Part shown: one piece after another, positions 11,950 through 24,300 of the stretch | How the letters are laid out: the number at the start of each line of letters is the position of its first letter | How positions within the stretch are numbered: position 1 is the first letter of the stretch | NCBI GenBank assembly: GCA_013399895.1 | Contig: VXBA01002150.1 | Coordinates: forward strand, 899,472 to 963,471 | DNA: 64,000 nt | Reading direction: 5' to 3' | DNA from: Serilophus lunatus | Lineage: Eukaryota > Chordata > Aves > Passeriformes > Eurylaimidae | Translations under genes and position numbers: made by a program | The notes under the pieces: model-generated | Told to the model about the DNA's origin: nothing | What the model saw: only the letters and a program-made list of their open reading frames with translations | Database searches by the model: none

Positions 11950-13839
11950 TGTGCAGGGAACCAGGTTGGGGTAAGTGTCCTGTCCCTCTTGGGGACAGAA
12001 TAAGGCATAAAACCTGAGCCGGAATCCCTCCCTAGTACAATGTTGTGTCCTGCTATCCACTTTTCCTTTTCTTCCTAGATGTTGAGGTGGTTTTTTTCAA
12101 AGATCTGGACGCTACTGCATTTCCCCAGTGTTGTCACACATGTGGGACCAGTATGTGTGACAGACAAAAACAGCTTGTCAGCCCACACTCTGTCTATAAT
12201 ATCGTGACACCAGGCTAACATTATCACCAGTTATATCATGGGCAACACCTGAACCTAGCTGTCTTTCAAAGAAGACTGGATTGCCTAAAAATTTGCCTCA
12301 TCTTCACCAGTCACACTGCCCCGCTTTTATAAAAGTCTGAAAGGCTAGGAATAAATCCTATTCCCAAGACCTGCTGTTGATTCTGGTCTTTAGTAACACC
12401 ACTGTGAAAGAAAAAAAAAATCAAAGAAAAACCCCCAAATCCCAAATCTATATAACAGACTTATAACATGTGACAAATCCAACCAGTCACTAAATAGATG
12501 AAAAGAATAATTCAGGGGAAATAAGTCTGCTGTAAGGTATGTTTGCAGCCCTTGGACTGATGCAACTACATAATATATTAAAAACATCACTGCATAAAAA
12601 AAACAACATCCAAATCATATAATTTACAATTTTTAAACAGGCTGAAATGGTTTGTCCTGGAATGGTTGTGCATGTGCAAGGTGTGTTTGGGGCTGCTGCT
12701 CTCTCTGTAGTGATATTTGGTTTTATTCATGTTGGGGCTGTGCACGGGAACTCCTGTTCTGAGTCGGTGCCTGAGACACAAACCCAGAGCAAACCCCAAG
12801 CTCCTGCTCCAAGTTGCTGCCCGTGAAATAGTGGCAGTGGACAAGGTGGTCCTTGTGTTTTGCTGGGACATCACTATTCCTGGGAATGTGCAGCGTGCTG
12901 GGGGCCAACGGGAGGCACCAGCACTGTGGGAGGAGGTGGGGAAGGAGGGGAAAGGCTGGCAAAGGGATTACCTGCATTCCTTCCAGCGTTTCAGAGAGGG
13001 TGTAAAATGTTTTGTTGTCTCTTGATGTATCTGTCTGTTTTCTCGAAGGAAATTGTGCCGTGTGCCCCATTAAAAGGTGACTTACATAGAGCAAAGCCAG
13101 CTCTTTCTCATCAGGTTTTCCCCAAAGGTCCAGAGCCAGGGAAAAAAGTTGGCTTCGACCTCTGCAGTGTTTGATCTATACAACACCACGGCTACACCAT
13201 GCTCCCCGTGCAGTTATTACAGCCCGGTGCGATTTATGGCAGCCCTGGGGCTGCTGTCGAAGGGAGGTGAGGCCAGTGGGGTCCCAGCAGGGCCAGCACT
13301 CACAAAATGCATGTTTTCAAGGCATTTTTGGCATTCTTTTTTTCCTTTTAAAGCGCATACAGAGGAATCTGCCCTGTCCTTTTCTACAGGACCACTGCTC
13401 TGAAGTCACAACCTCTTGATTCTCCCAACAGTGCTTTAATTCACGGCCTGTGTTCATACCGCTGGGTGGGTCATAAATCCTCCCCAGCTACCAGCACACA
13501 AAGCTGGCATTGATTCCCATCATGCTGCAACTCCGGCCCTGGCCTGGAGGACTTCCCTGCCAACTCCTGGCTCAACAGGACACCCCTTCCTTCTCCAAGA
13601 CCACCATGCAGTAGCAGGACTTTTCATGTGGTGAGCAATGAGACTTGTTCTTCGAGTCGTGTCTCTGACAAATAAGCCCTTTATTTTTTTGGCCACCAAT
13701 TTCTCTTCCTGTTATTTTTCAGGTCTCCTCAACTCTGGCTCTGGAAAGCAGGGTCAGGTTTGGCTGTGAGAGCACTGGTCCCACTCCTGGAGGCATTAGG
13801 GATGCTTGGGGCAAGGCTAAGCGCAATGCTGGGATACAG

Positions 13840-14100
13840 ACATGGACAGGATAAAGGGGAGTGGCTTCAAACTAAAAGAGGGCAGGTTCAGATTAGATAT
13901 TAGGAAAAATCATTTCCATGTGAGAGTGGTGAGGCCCTGGCACAGGTTTGCCCAGAGAAGTTGTGGCTGCCCCATCCCTGGAACTGTTCAAGGCCAGATT
14001 GAATGGAGCTTTGAGGAACCTGGTCTAGTGGAAGGTGTCCCTGCCCATGGCAGGGGAGTTGAACTAGATGGACTAGAAAGGACCTTCGTGGTTTCTTTTC
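13840..14100 (+). repeat. CR1 LINE 3' fragment, about 260 bp
   Basis: Contains the CR1 words TTCAAACTAAAAGAGGGCAG, GTGAGGCCCTGGCACAGG, TGCCCCATCCCTGGAACTG and AAGGTGTCCCTGCCCATGG in order. Sense orientation. It accounts for the plus-strand open frame starting at 13842. Confidence 0.92.
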
Positions 14101-15049
14101 CAGGCAGCTCTTTGGGAATGATCTATAGGAAAGGTGCTGTGCCTTGGTATGTGGGATTAAGGCCACCTAATGAATATTGCTCAGATTGCCCATGGTTTCC
14201 TGCCCATCCAAGTCCCATTGACAGCCATCTCTGAACACCACCAGCATCCCAGCTCTGTGCAGCAGCTGTTTCTGCTTGAAGAGAAACATCAAGTACTCCC
14301 ACAGAAAGAGATGAAATAATATTTGATCACTTACAGAGGGAGAAAGGAAGTCCTGGGGCTCTCAGTTCTCTTCTTGCCAAGTTAACCAGCCTTACTTTTC
14401 CTGGGAGACATACTCTGTGAAAACATGGGCTCAATGTTTGGACAGATCCTCTCAGTGTGTTCTCCAGGGCAGAAATATCTAGTAATAGGAAAAGTCTTGT
14501 TTGCCCTAATTTAGCTGGTCTGTCCTTAGGACTGAGAAACAGCTCACCATGGAAAGGAACTGCTTCATCAGAAAATATATGTAGACTTCAGCAACAATGT
14601 CTATTTTTGCTGGACTCTGCTACCCAGAGATGAAGGAAACAATTGGATCCTCCAGGGCAATATCAGATTTCATACTCCAGGCTCTCTAGCTTTGCTGTGC
14701 AGAAGAGCCTGGTGCAGGCTGGGCTGACACAGAGGTGGGGATGTCACACTTGGGGAGACCTAAGAAGAGGTGAGGTAAGGAATATTGCTGGGCATGGTGG
14801 GGCTCCTGATCTGACCTCAGTTTTGCTCGCCTCAGGTGTGAGAAGGGACCTGAGAGCACGGTGGAGGTTTAGAACAATGTGACTTTTGAGGTCCCTTCTT
14901 ACCCAAACTATGAACTGCCACGTATATGGACACCATATGGACATGCATGGCGCTGTAGGGGCACTCATGCCGAGGTCGAGCGTCATTCTTTCCCCCAAAA
15001 AAGCAAAGCAAACCCAATTCTTCCCTTCCTGAGCCCATCCCAAGCCTAC

Positions 15050-15360
15050 CGCAGCGTTGACGTTTCTGGTTCAGGGAATCGTGGATCAAGGCAGGGGCTG
15101 CTGGGCAGCCGGGCCCTGCCCAGGTGAGGCTCTCCCCGCCCCGGGGGCAGACCCCGGCTTCGTCCAGGTGTGTTCAGGGCTCGCCCCGCCTCACCCGGTG
15201 TGGCTCCAGGGCGGGCAAGGGAGCGAGGAGCAGCTGCGGGAGACTGCGGCTGGAGGCAGGGCAGGGAATGCGCTGCGGGGCTGACACGCTGGAGCCGGAT
15301 GGCCGCGGTAACTACTGACGCTCCCCTCTGCACCCTCACCGCAGCAATGGGTTCTGTCTC
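15050..15360 (+). promoter_or_regulatory. GC-rich FYB2 promoter region
   Basis: Sharp local rise in G+C and CpG compared with the flanks. GC-box words are CCCCGCCCC (15134-15142), CCCCGCCTC (about 15184-15192) and GGGCGGGC (about 15209-15216). It overlaps the proposed FYB2 first coding exon. No TATA box is obvious. Start site and extent are inferred. Confidence 0.55.
15299..15307 (+). CDS. FYB2: FYB2 coding exon 1 (proposed, three codons)
   Basis: ATGGCCGCG is followed directly by donor GTAACT, phase 0. Spliced to exon 2 this gives MAADGETDFRALRAKLQ, closely resembling the start of mammalian FYB2, where a short N terminus precedes the same motif. It sits in the GC-rich promoter. No better in-frame ATG was found before exon 2: the ATG at 19086 would need the exon 2 acceptor to be unspliced. 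Confidence 0.5.
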
Positions 15361-18300
15361 CTCTGTGCCTGCTCCGGGGGGAAGATTTGATCCTTGGCTT
15401 TTCTGCTGCCGGTTCGTAGCTTGTGGCTGTTCTCTCCACGGAATGCTGTGAATCCTGGGGGTGAGGCGCACGCTCTCATTGCTGCTCCAGCTCTGTGTGG
15501 AGATCACACATGCAGTGCTTTCCTGCCCAAAACCAGGGACCGAGGGGCTCCCAGTGCCTACTTTCTTCTTCCCTCCCTCTGAGCGCCTCTTAATTTGACA
15601 AAAAGTTGGCTTTTATTTATTTATTTTTGTTCCTGGAGAAGCCGGTGGGTTAATGAGTCCAGGGTACCTACAGTGTTCTCTCGTCAGCGTGCCCAGGGTG
15701 CCTGGGCTTGTCTCCAGCAGTCCCACGGCAGGGCAGAGGGCAGTGCCGATTAAACATTTACCCACCAGAGCTCCCTTGGGAATCAAGATAAAGAATTGAG
15801 TAAACCAGAAAAAATTCCAGGAGGGGGAATACTCAGTGCTTCCTCTTGGCTCTCCTGCTTGCCACATATTAATAGAAGTTCTCTTCCTGTGTCGATTTGT
15901 TCCAGAAAAGCAGCTTCAGAAAAATTCCAGGAGAAATAGTTCTATTTGCTCAATCAATGGAGAAGAGCTCTGGGGTGGTTTTATTGCAGCCTTTCAGTAC
16001 CTGAAGGTGCTACAAGAGAGCTGAAAAGAGACTTTTGATAAGGGCCTGGAGTCATGGGACGAAGGGGAATGGCTTCAGACTGACAGGGCAGGGGTAGATT
16101 GAATATTAAGAAGAAAATCTTCCCTGGGAGTGTAGTGAGGCCCTGGCACAGGTTACCCAGAGGAGCTGTGGCTGCCTCATCCCTGGAAGTGTGGAAGGTC
16201 AGGTTGGATGGAGCTTGTAGCAACCTGGGATAGTATCCCTACCCATAGCAGGGCTTGGAACGAGTTGTTCTTTGGTTTGGATTGGGAAAGACCCTATTCT
16301 GTGATTCTGTGACTCAGGTTCCTTTTGATTATTATTTAGTATCAGCATCAACCTCCTGCTGCTGCTCTTTCTAAAAGGTACCCTTACCTTGGGCTTAAGA
16401 TGAGCTTTATTCTGCTTCCTAGACTGATCTTAATGTTAGGAGGGCATTTTGATTATAGGGAGAAAATATGGAGAGTTTAGCTGGCCCCTAACTCTGTAAT
16501 GCTTCTGTCCCCTGACTCCTTAATGCTCACAGCTTTCCGGCCAGTGGAAGTTTGTTTCCTTTTTGCTCTCTTCGCCTCTCATCTTGCGTGGGCTTTTTCC
16601 AAATGTGTTGTTATTCACAGTCAATTATCTGGCCAGATGTAGCTGTAATATACATTCTGAGTTTTGGCAGCCCTTTAAATTTAGCAGTGTATTCTCTCCA
16701 CTTATCAATTGCTCTGATTTTCAGGGCACCAAGCCCTCTTTGGGCTGTGGGACACTGGGATCTCACATATGTCCTGCCTGTGACCTGCTCAGCATTGTGT
16801 TTAGGCTGAGCAATCTCCATGGGCCAGCTTAAGGTGTGTGGGTCAAACCAGAGAGCTGCTTGGATGGGTTTGTGGTTTGAAACAGTCCCAGCTCTAATGG
16901 AAAATCATCCCTGCAGAGATTGGGAGAACTCACGGCACCTTGGAGGGTCTGGCTAAGGCTCAGCCCTGTGCAAGGAAACGATATTTGCAGGAGGTTTCTG
17001 GGGAGGGATGGATTGCTCAGCTGGGTATAGGTTGCAGGAGGCGGCCATGGGGTGCAATTTAACCCCATCCTCCCTGTCAGTTCACTGTATTTGGCCGGGG
17101 GTCATATGTGTCTCGTCTTCCTGAGAATACCCCAGCAGGCTGCAGTCTGGGGCAACTGTATTCCAGGGGCATTGAGAATACATAAAGCACAGATATCTGA
17201 CACTTAATTAGGCAAATCATTTGAAGTTGCCATTTCTAGGTAAGAAGAATAACAATTTGAATGGGATAAAGGGAAGATTGTGTCCATCTCTCTTTAATTA
17301 AAGTTAGTGCCAAGCTCATGACTGTCACAGCCATTCTTGTCACAGACAGTGCCAGGGAGAGGCCTGACCAAAAACCCTGTGCAACACGAATCTGCCTGCC
17401 TGTGGCACATTGAGACATGTAGGTACTTTTTCTTTTGTCTTCTCTTTGTCTCTAAGGGCACTGATGAGGATCTGTGTGTTACAGTAAAGAAAATCAGTAA
17501 TAGGAGGTAAACAGCACTGAACTCTTCAACTGTTGCTGCAGCACGTGCAAAAGCTCAGTGCGATGGCATTAGGGCACCTTGCTGCTTTATTTCCTGTCTG
17601 GCATCGCTGAAGGGATCAGGTACATGTGGGACTATTTTTTTTTTTTCAAAATCTGATTCATCCTCCGTGTGCTTCTGAAAGCTCCCATTCCCATCGGCTC
17701 GCCCTTAGATTAGCCTGTCTGGGCAGCTCACATAGCATCAAGCTGCTGACCACTAATATGAAATATAATTGGAGCAATTCAAACCTCTCCCCCAAGGGTT
17801 GGTTCTTTACATCATGCACTACCCTGTGAAAGTAATAAAGTCAGTGAAAGGGGTTATTCAAGAGAAATTGTCAGTGTTTAATAAATCGTGCAATTAAATG
17901 CAATAAAACCTCAGTATGCTATTCATCTGTTCTGTCTTAACACTTAAGGCTGGAGCTTTTTTCAGAATAACGAAGTTCTGTCCTAGATAATTTTTTCCAA
18001 TTTCCTCATTAGACAGGTTCTCGTGAAGCCTTGCAGTTCTCTGCACTGAACTAAACTGCCAGAGCAGTGCTCCTAATGTAATCATGGCATATAAAAAGTT
18101 ATAGAGCAGTTCAAGGACTTAAGTAGCTCATAAATTTTTCTTCATATTTTCTCCCTAGTTCACTTCAGGGCTGAATTTAAGCCATGACACTGCAGGCAAA
18201 AATTGTGGTCCCCTTTCTCTGGTGTGTGATGGTGAGACAGGGGAACAAAAGCCTGAAACAAAATGTTCTTTAAGTGCACTTTTAAACAGTTCTGTCACTG

Positions 18301-21300
18301 ATTATCTCTCTTACTTCAAAATCACATATAACCTTATCTGGTAACTGTGTGGGAGAGGAATTGAGTATTATAGCCAGTATTCATCACCTGCACTGGGTCA
18401 TACTTTTGCTGTCCTGGTGTGCCCCTGTTTGGGTGATATGGCTTCTGCTTCCTGGAGTGGGAATAAAGGCAAGGGGAGAAGTATCCAAGGAGCCTTGGGG
18501 ACCCTGAGCTGAACCAACACTGTGGAGGAAGAACATTTTGTCCTGGGACTTGTTTTGAGTCAAGGAGGATGTTTGGTGCTTCTCTTCCCATTGTGGAGTT
18601 TTCTAAATAAGGCAGGGGAAGAATTGGGGATCTCCATAGCAGCACTGACCTCTCCCCTGTTTGGTGCTTGTATACTGAAAATAAGGTGCAGCTTTCCTAC
18701 CTAGCAGGTGCATAAACAGATCATAGCACCTCTGCCATGAAGCTCCAGCATTCAGTGTCATGTTTGTCAGGTCCTCCTGAGTGAGATTTGCCATCAATGG
18801 CTGACACTTGGGAGAAGGAGGCATCTCCCCTGGTCCCACTGTCTCTGCTTGATTGTGTTTCTGTGCCCTGCTCCTGTGTTCTCCCTCTGTCTCAGCAGTT
18901 TTGCCTTTATCAGAAATGATTTGTGAGCCTCTGGAGGATCTTTTGAAAGAGCTAATTCTTCTCTACTGCTTTTAATTGTTCATCACGATTGGCATATCAT
19001 TGTTGACTAGGATGGAGTCTGTCGACCCTTTCTGTCTGAAACCATCATGACTGTATAAATTGCCTGTTGCTACCTCTGTGAGCAGATGTTTTGTGCTCTC
19101 CTCTCTCCCCTCACCCAGGACGGTGAGACTGATTTCAGAGCCCTCCGAGCAAAATTACAGAATGACTCCGAGATGGCCACAAAGCTGATGAAGGCACTCA
19201 AGAAGCCTCCTGCTGAGATTGTGTCCCAGCTGGGATCCAGAGGGAATGCTGCATCCAGCCCTCTGCCCCTGAATAAGAGAGATGTGAAAATAAAAAATCC
19301 TGCCTCCCAACCCTCTGTGCTCACCCAACAAAACCCCTTGGCACGGCCTCGGACCAAGCTGAGTTACGTGGAGCCGATGGGACGCAACAAAGAGCACAAG
19401 GGCAACATCTCAGAGAAAGGGCTGAGTTCTCCCAAGAATATCTCAGAAAAGCCTCTGTCACCCTATGGCACTGACCAGCGAGGATCAGGCCAAACAGCTC
19501 CAGTGGACCCTCCAGTCCTAAATTCTTTCCACCGTGTCCTACAGACCTGGGAAGAGACTTTATCCCGCAATAAGAAAGCAAGTACAATACTCCCAACCCA
19601 AGGGAGAGCAAGCTTGGGCATACACCCTTGTCCAGAGCAGAGGACGACGCATGCTCCTGCTGCATTGGACAGTGACAGGATTCAACCCAGAGGACACAGG
19701 AGCTCTGAAGGAGCAGGTGCAGGGGGTGCAGTGACAACTGAGTTCTGCCAGATGGGCTATCGTGCACCAAGAGAGGAACCTCAGGACCAGAAAGGTATAG
19801 TACAGCAATATTCTTAACACTGGTATATTCAGAGAGAGAGAGAGACTATTTACAAAGACATGTAGTGACAGGACAAGGACAAGGGAGGAATGGTTTAAAA
19901 TTGAGAGTAGGTTTATATTAGATACTAGGAACAAATTTTTTCCCTGTGAGGGTGGTGAGGCCCTGGCACAGGGTTTCCCAGAGCAGTTGTGGCTGCCCCA
20001 TCCCTGGAACTGTCCAAGGCCAGATTTGATGGAGCTCTGAGCAATCTGGTCTAGTGGAAGGTGTCCCTGCCTATGGCAGGGGGTTGTGACCTTTAAGGTT
20101 CCTTCCAACCCAGGCCATTAGATGGCTATAAGCCTACAGGTGTTCAAGGGCAGGGTACAGCAGTTGGAGAGAAATGCTGTGAGGAGTCAGGACCTTCAAA
20201 CAAGGGCCCAAACTGGTACATTTGACTGTTTTGTTCTCTCTCTGGATGCCTTGGAGATAAGAAATGGGCCCCATATTGCAACTGAGCTTGGGTAAGGAGA
20301 AAGTTCCCTGTTTCCACCCAATTTTTTGAAACTCACTTTAAGAAAATGTCCACATTTTGAGAGTGAGATGAAGAGTGAGGACAGGTAGTATCTTCAATTT
20401 TGGCCTTTTTTGCAGCCACAAAGTAAATGGGACTGCACCCTGCAATTAGGTTTCACATAGACATAGAAAGGCTTGGCTTGTCTGGAAAGAAAATTTATTT
20501 TTAATTAAAATAACATAAACACGAATGCTGTCCCCCCCACCAACCCCTGCACCCTCCCAGCTAAATGCCATATTTAAGCTTGGAGAATGTGTTTCTTAGA
20601 GAAAGTAGTGCTAGGAAACTCAACTGGTGTGAAGTTCCCCTTGCTAACGTCACACTGAGTGACGAGGCACTGAAAAGCTTAAGTCTTTGTTTACTCTGGA
20701 AAGTCACCCTGCTTGGACTGAGCTCTGAAAACAACCATGGCACTAAATCCTGATGGATTAAACTGTTATCGGTACAGAAAATCAGGCTAGTGTTTTATAA
20801 TCCAGAGGAAGGGAGCTGTCGAGAGCTGAGACCCCAATCTGGTTCACTTTGTAAATACCTGTAAAACTGGACATTTCCATTTACTTTGCCATTCTGGTAA
20901 TAGGGTAAGAGACCTGCTGTGTAATGGGGATGCTGAAACTGGGAGGAAGTAGAGCTGGTTAGAAAAGTCTGTTTAACAACTAATGATCCCATATGGATTT
21001 TTGCTTAAGTGGGGGTTAATTGCTGCCTGTCCTTGTGCTTCTCTGGAGCAGAATCAGAGCTTCCCTTCTGCCAGCCTGGAGGAAGAAAATGGTCTCATAG
21101 CCCTGGGAGCAAGTGGCCAAGAATTAAACCTCTCCCTTCAGCTGAATCCCTGGGTCTTGCCCCTGAGAAGCCTCCAAAACCCCCAAAGTTTGACCTTGGT
21201 TCTTTCCAAAGCATCCTGCATTTGGTCCACAGAGGAAGTGTAACAAGTAAGAGACTTCTAGTCTTTCTCTCCAAATCCATTCTGTAGAAAATGAAGAATA

Positions 21301-24300
21301 ATTTGCAGTTTATTGACATCTATGAAGCCATGATTCCAAGCACATAGAAATAAGACATTGTTACTTTCTTGTAACTTTTTCCTCAAACGTTAATAGGAGC
21401 CCAGCAGTTTCCGTGGGGCTGATTTTTGCTCTTAATCTGGGAAAGGGATCTGGTTTTCCAGGCTGGACGCCATCCCACGTGCAGAAACCCGCTTCCCTCC
21501 CAAGTGCAGCGTGTTGTGAGTGGTTTACAGCTGGCTGTAAAGCAGCAGCAGCTGCCTAGGAGCTGAGCTGATCTTTATCACTCCTCTTCAATGGGAAATG
21601 CCTTGAATCTGGAGCACACAACTGTGGGAAGGCACAATAAAATTGTTGGAAAATAGTCTGCTAATCCCCCCCCACTTCTGCTTTAAATACAACAGAGGGC
21701 AATATTGTTAAATGTTCCAACATCAAGAAATGCATAAGTTCAGTTTCCCATAATAAAACCCTATTGATGTTGCATAATAGAATATTCTGGACCACTTATT
21801 AAGCTGCTAAGTGGTGTTTCTTTATAGATACAGGCTTAATTATAGCCAGATTTTTAGATGTAACTTTTGCTATATTCAAAGGGAGCTGCTTTTGTAAGAA
21901 GGGCTCTGCTAAAATCTCTTTGGCTTTATTACGCCAGCACTTATTGGTGTGCTCTGGCTTTGATAAGAATAAGAGGGAAAGGGTTTTCCACTGAAACTCT
22001 TTTCTAACCTACTTGCCTTTTCCAAATATATGAATTTGATGGAGGGAACTAGTTATGTTTATATGTCAGCATCTCCATGCCTTCTCAATATTGCTCAAAT
22101 ATTGATCTCCAGAAAGCCTGAGGTTGTTGCCTGAAAACATGAAATAATGACATATTAACACAGTCGCATCCTCAGTTTCTCTGGCAGTCTTGCTCCACGC
22201 CTGCCTTTGTGTGCTGCCTCGAGGAAGGGTGTCCCTGTCACACCTCCCTGTGGCTGCATCCAGTGTTCTGTGGGAGAGTGGAATTGCCTTCAAACACTAA
22301 TCCTTTGTGTGTTTGTATGCAGCTGCTGGCGAAGAGGATTACTTGACCCCTGAAAGGTGAGCCTGTGGGGAGGCAACGTGTGGCTTGTAGGTGAAGGGAG
22401 CATCCCCATCCCATTACGCTGAAGCATCCCTGTTCAGCCTGGAGGGATCGATTATCCCACTCCTGGAGGCAGCAGGTTGCTCCACAGATTGTTCAAGGAT
22501 GTGGAAGTGTTCCAGGCTAGGTTGGATGGGGCCCTGAACAACCTGGTCTAGTGGAAGGTGTCCCTCTTTGTGGGGAGAATTAGGACTAGGCAATCTTTAA
22601 AATCCCTTCTATTCCAGATCATTCTAGTATTCCATGACTGCAAACCTACATGGAAGCTTAAAGCTGACTGGGTTGATCTTCTCCTAAAGTAGAAAGCTTC
22701 ATCGCTGTTTTGTCCTCTGAGCTCTTAAAAGCCACATGGAGAACTGTATCCCTGTGTCTTTAGATCTGGTTTTGCTAGTGGGAAGGAAAACATTGATAGT
22801 GCTTTGGCTGCAAAGTCATCAGCTCCTGTGTGTTTTTTACTTCCTGTTTTCCATGTTCTCAGGCTTGGTGTTTTTAGAAAAGAAATGCCTTTGAGAACTA
22901 TTTCTGAAACAAAGCCCTGATGTAACCAGCAGGTGTTGGGGTTTTCTTTGCCAGCAGCAAAGGAGTTTGTACTCCTGCATGATTCTATGATCTTTTGTTT
23001 GTGCAGCCAGCACAGCCACTGCCTTCCCTTACCAACCTCAGCCCTTCAGGTATGTTCAGATGCTGAAGTGAGATTTTTGAGTGGTGATCCAAAATCATTG
23101 GAGTTTGCCTGAAATGGCTCAAAAGTCTTAGACACAACTGAACCTGACTTTTTCTGATATGTCTCTGACATGTCCTGAGTGATTGTTTAGTGGTCCTGGT
23201 TTTGTGCAACAAGAACAGAAAAAGTGGAGACACTATTCATATACGTGTTTTGTCTTGGCTGTGAAACAGGGAAATGGAACAGCTGAACCAAAGCAAAGGA
23301 GGGGAATTCTTAAAATACTTTCTATGCCCAAACAACTTCTGCAGCTTTCGACACAGCAAGTTGTTCTTGACATCATGAGGTGTTCCTGCCAGCATTGGCC
23401 TGGTGTTAACTTTTAACCTGTACTTGTCAGAGCAGAACTGGTCAAAAAATAACCAGCTCCAAAGCTGTCATGCACCACAAGGACACAGTTCTCTTGATGC
23501 ATTGCAGCAAGATTAGCTGTCTTGCTCTATCGAAAGTGATAGGTCACTTGTCATTTGGTCTTTACAATAGGTCATTTGTTAAATATTAACCATGTGATAA
23601 CTGGGGAAAATAATTAAATAATTGCTACATAAATGCAAAATCATGGCAGTTTTGGGATGGAAGTTCCCCTCCTCAAAGCCTCACTTGGAATGAAGTCTTG
23701 TCTCTCAGAGACCCTGATATAGTTATTTGGGCTGAATAATCTTGAGCTCTGATTGCTTGTTTGGGGACAAACATTCTGCATTCCCTGATGCTAGTCAGGA
23801 ATCCATCAGCCCAGCTGTGTTTCAGGTCTGGTGTGGGACTATGTTTACATCAAGGGCTGTCAGTTGTCCAGCCAAGCTGCCAGGATATGATTTGTTCCAG
23901 GGGCTGGGTTGGGGAAGTGGAAGGTCAGGGGATTTCCTAGTTTGCTTGTCATCAAGCGATGGCACTGGGGACTAAACACCTGCTTGCAGTATTGATGCAA
24001 CATGTGTATGTGTGTCCTCCTCAGTAGGACCTACAAGTCCCAAATAGGCTGTGGGACCAGCATGGCACTGGCAGTGTCCTCAGTGCTGGGGGACTTCAGG
24101 GGGCTGGGGCAGCCTTTGGCATCAGCACAACCTTCTGCTTGTCTTTAGGTGTCCTTTTAGGTTCCAATTTCACTATTGTTAAAGTGCACCTTGAGTTTCT
24201 TGTTCCTGGTGCTCTGGTTTCCACTTAGTCCTTATCTGTGTTGTGACTGTAGATTCCAGGAAAACTAGGCCATTACAGAGGTTTTTTTATAGACTTGCAG

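Larger units (their letters stand above)
7641..15050. other. Intergenic interval between divergent C8A and FYB2
   Basis: No exon, tRNA or other gene could be supported. The interval holds an AT microsatellite near 9660, CR1 fragments at 11885-11949 and 13840-14100, and otherwise unique-looking AT-rich DNA. Open frames of 60-130 codons occur but have no splice-consistent or recognisable product. The 130-codon frame at 13842-14234 lies mainly within CR1. Confidence 0.6.

Noticed and set aside
13842..14234. 130-codon plus-strand open frame
   Set aside because: It lies mainly in a CR1 3' fragment; the peptide is a translation of the repeat, not of a gene.
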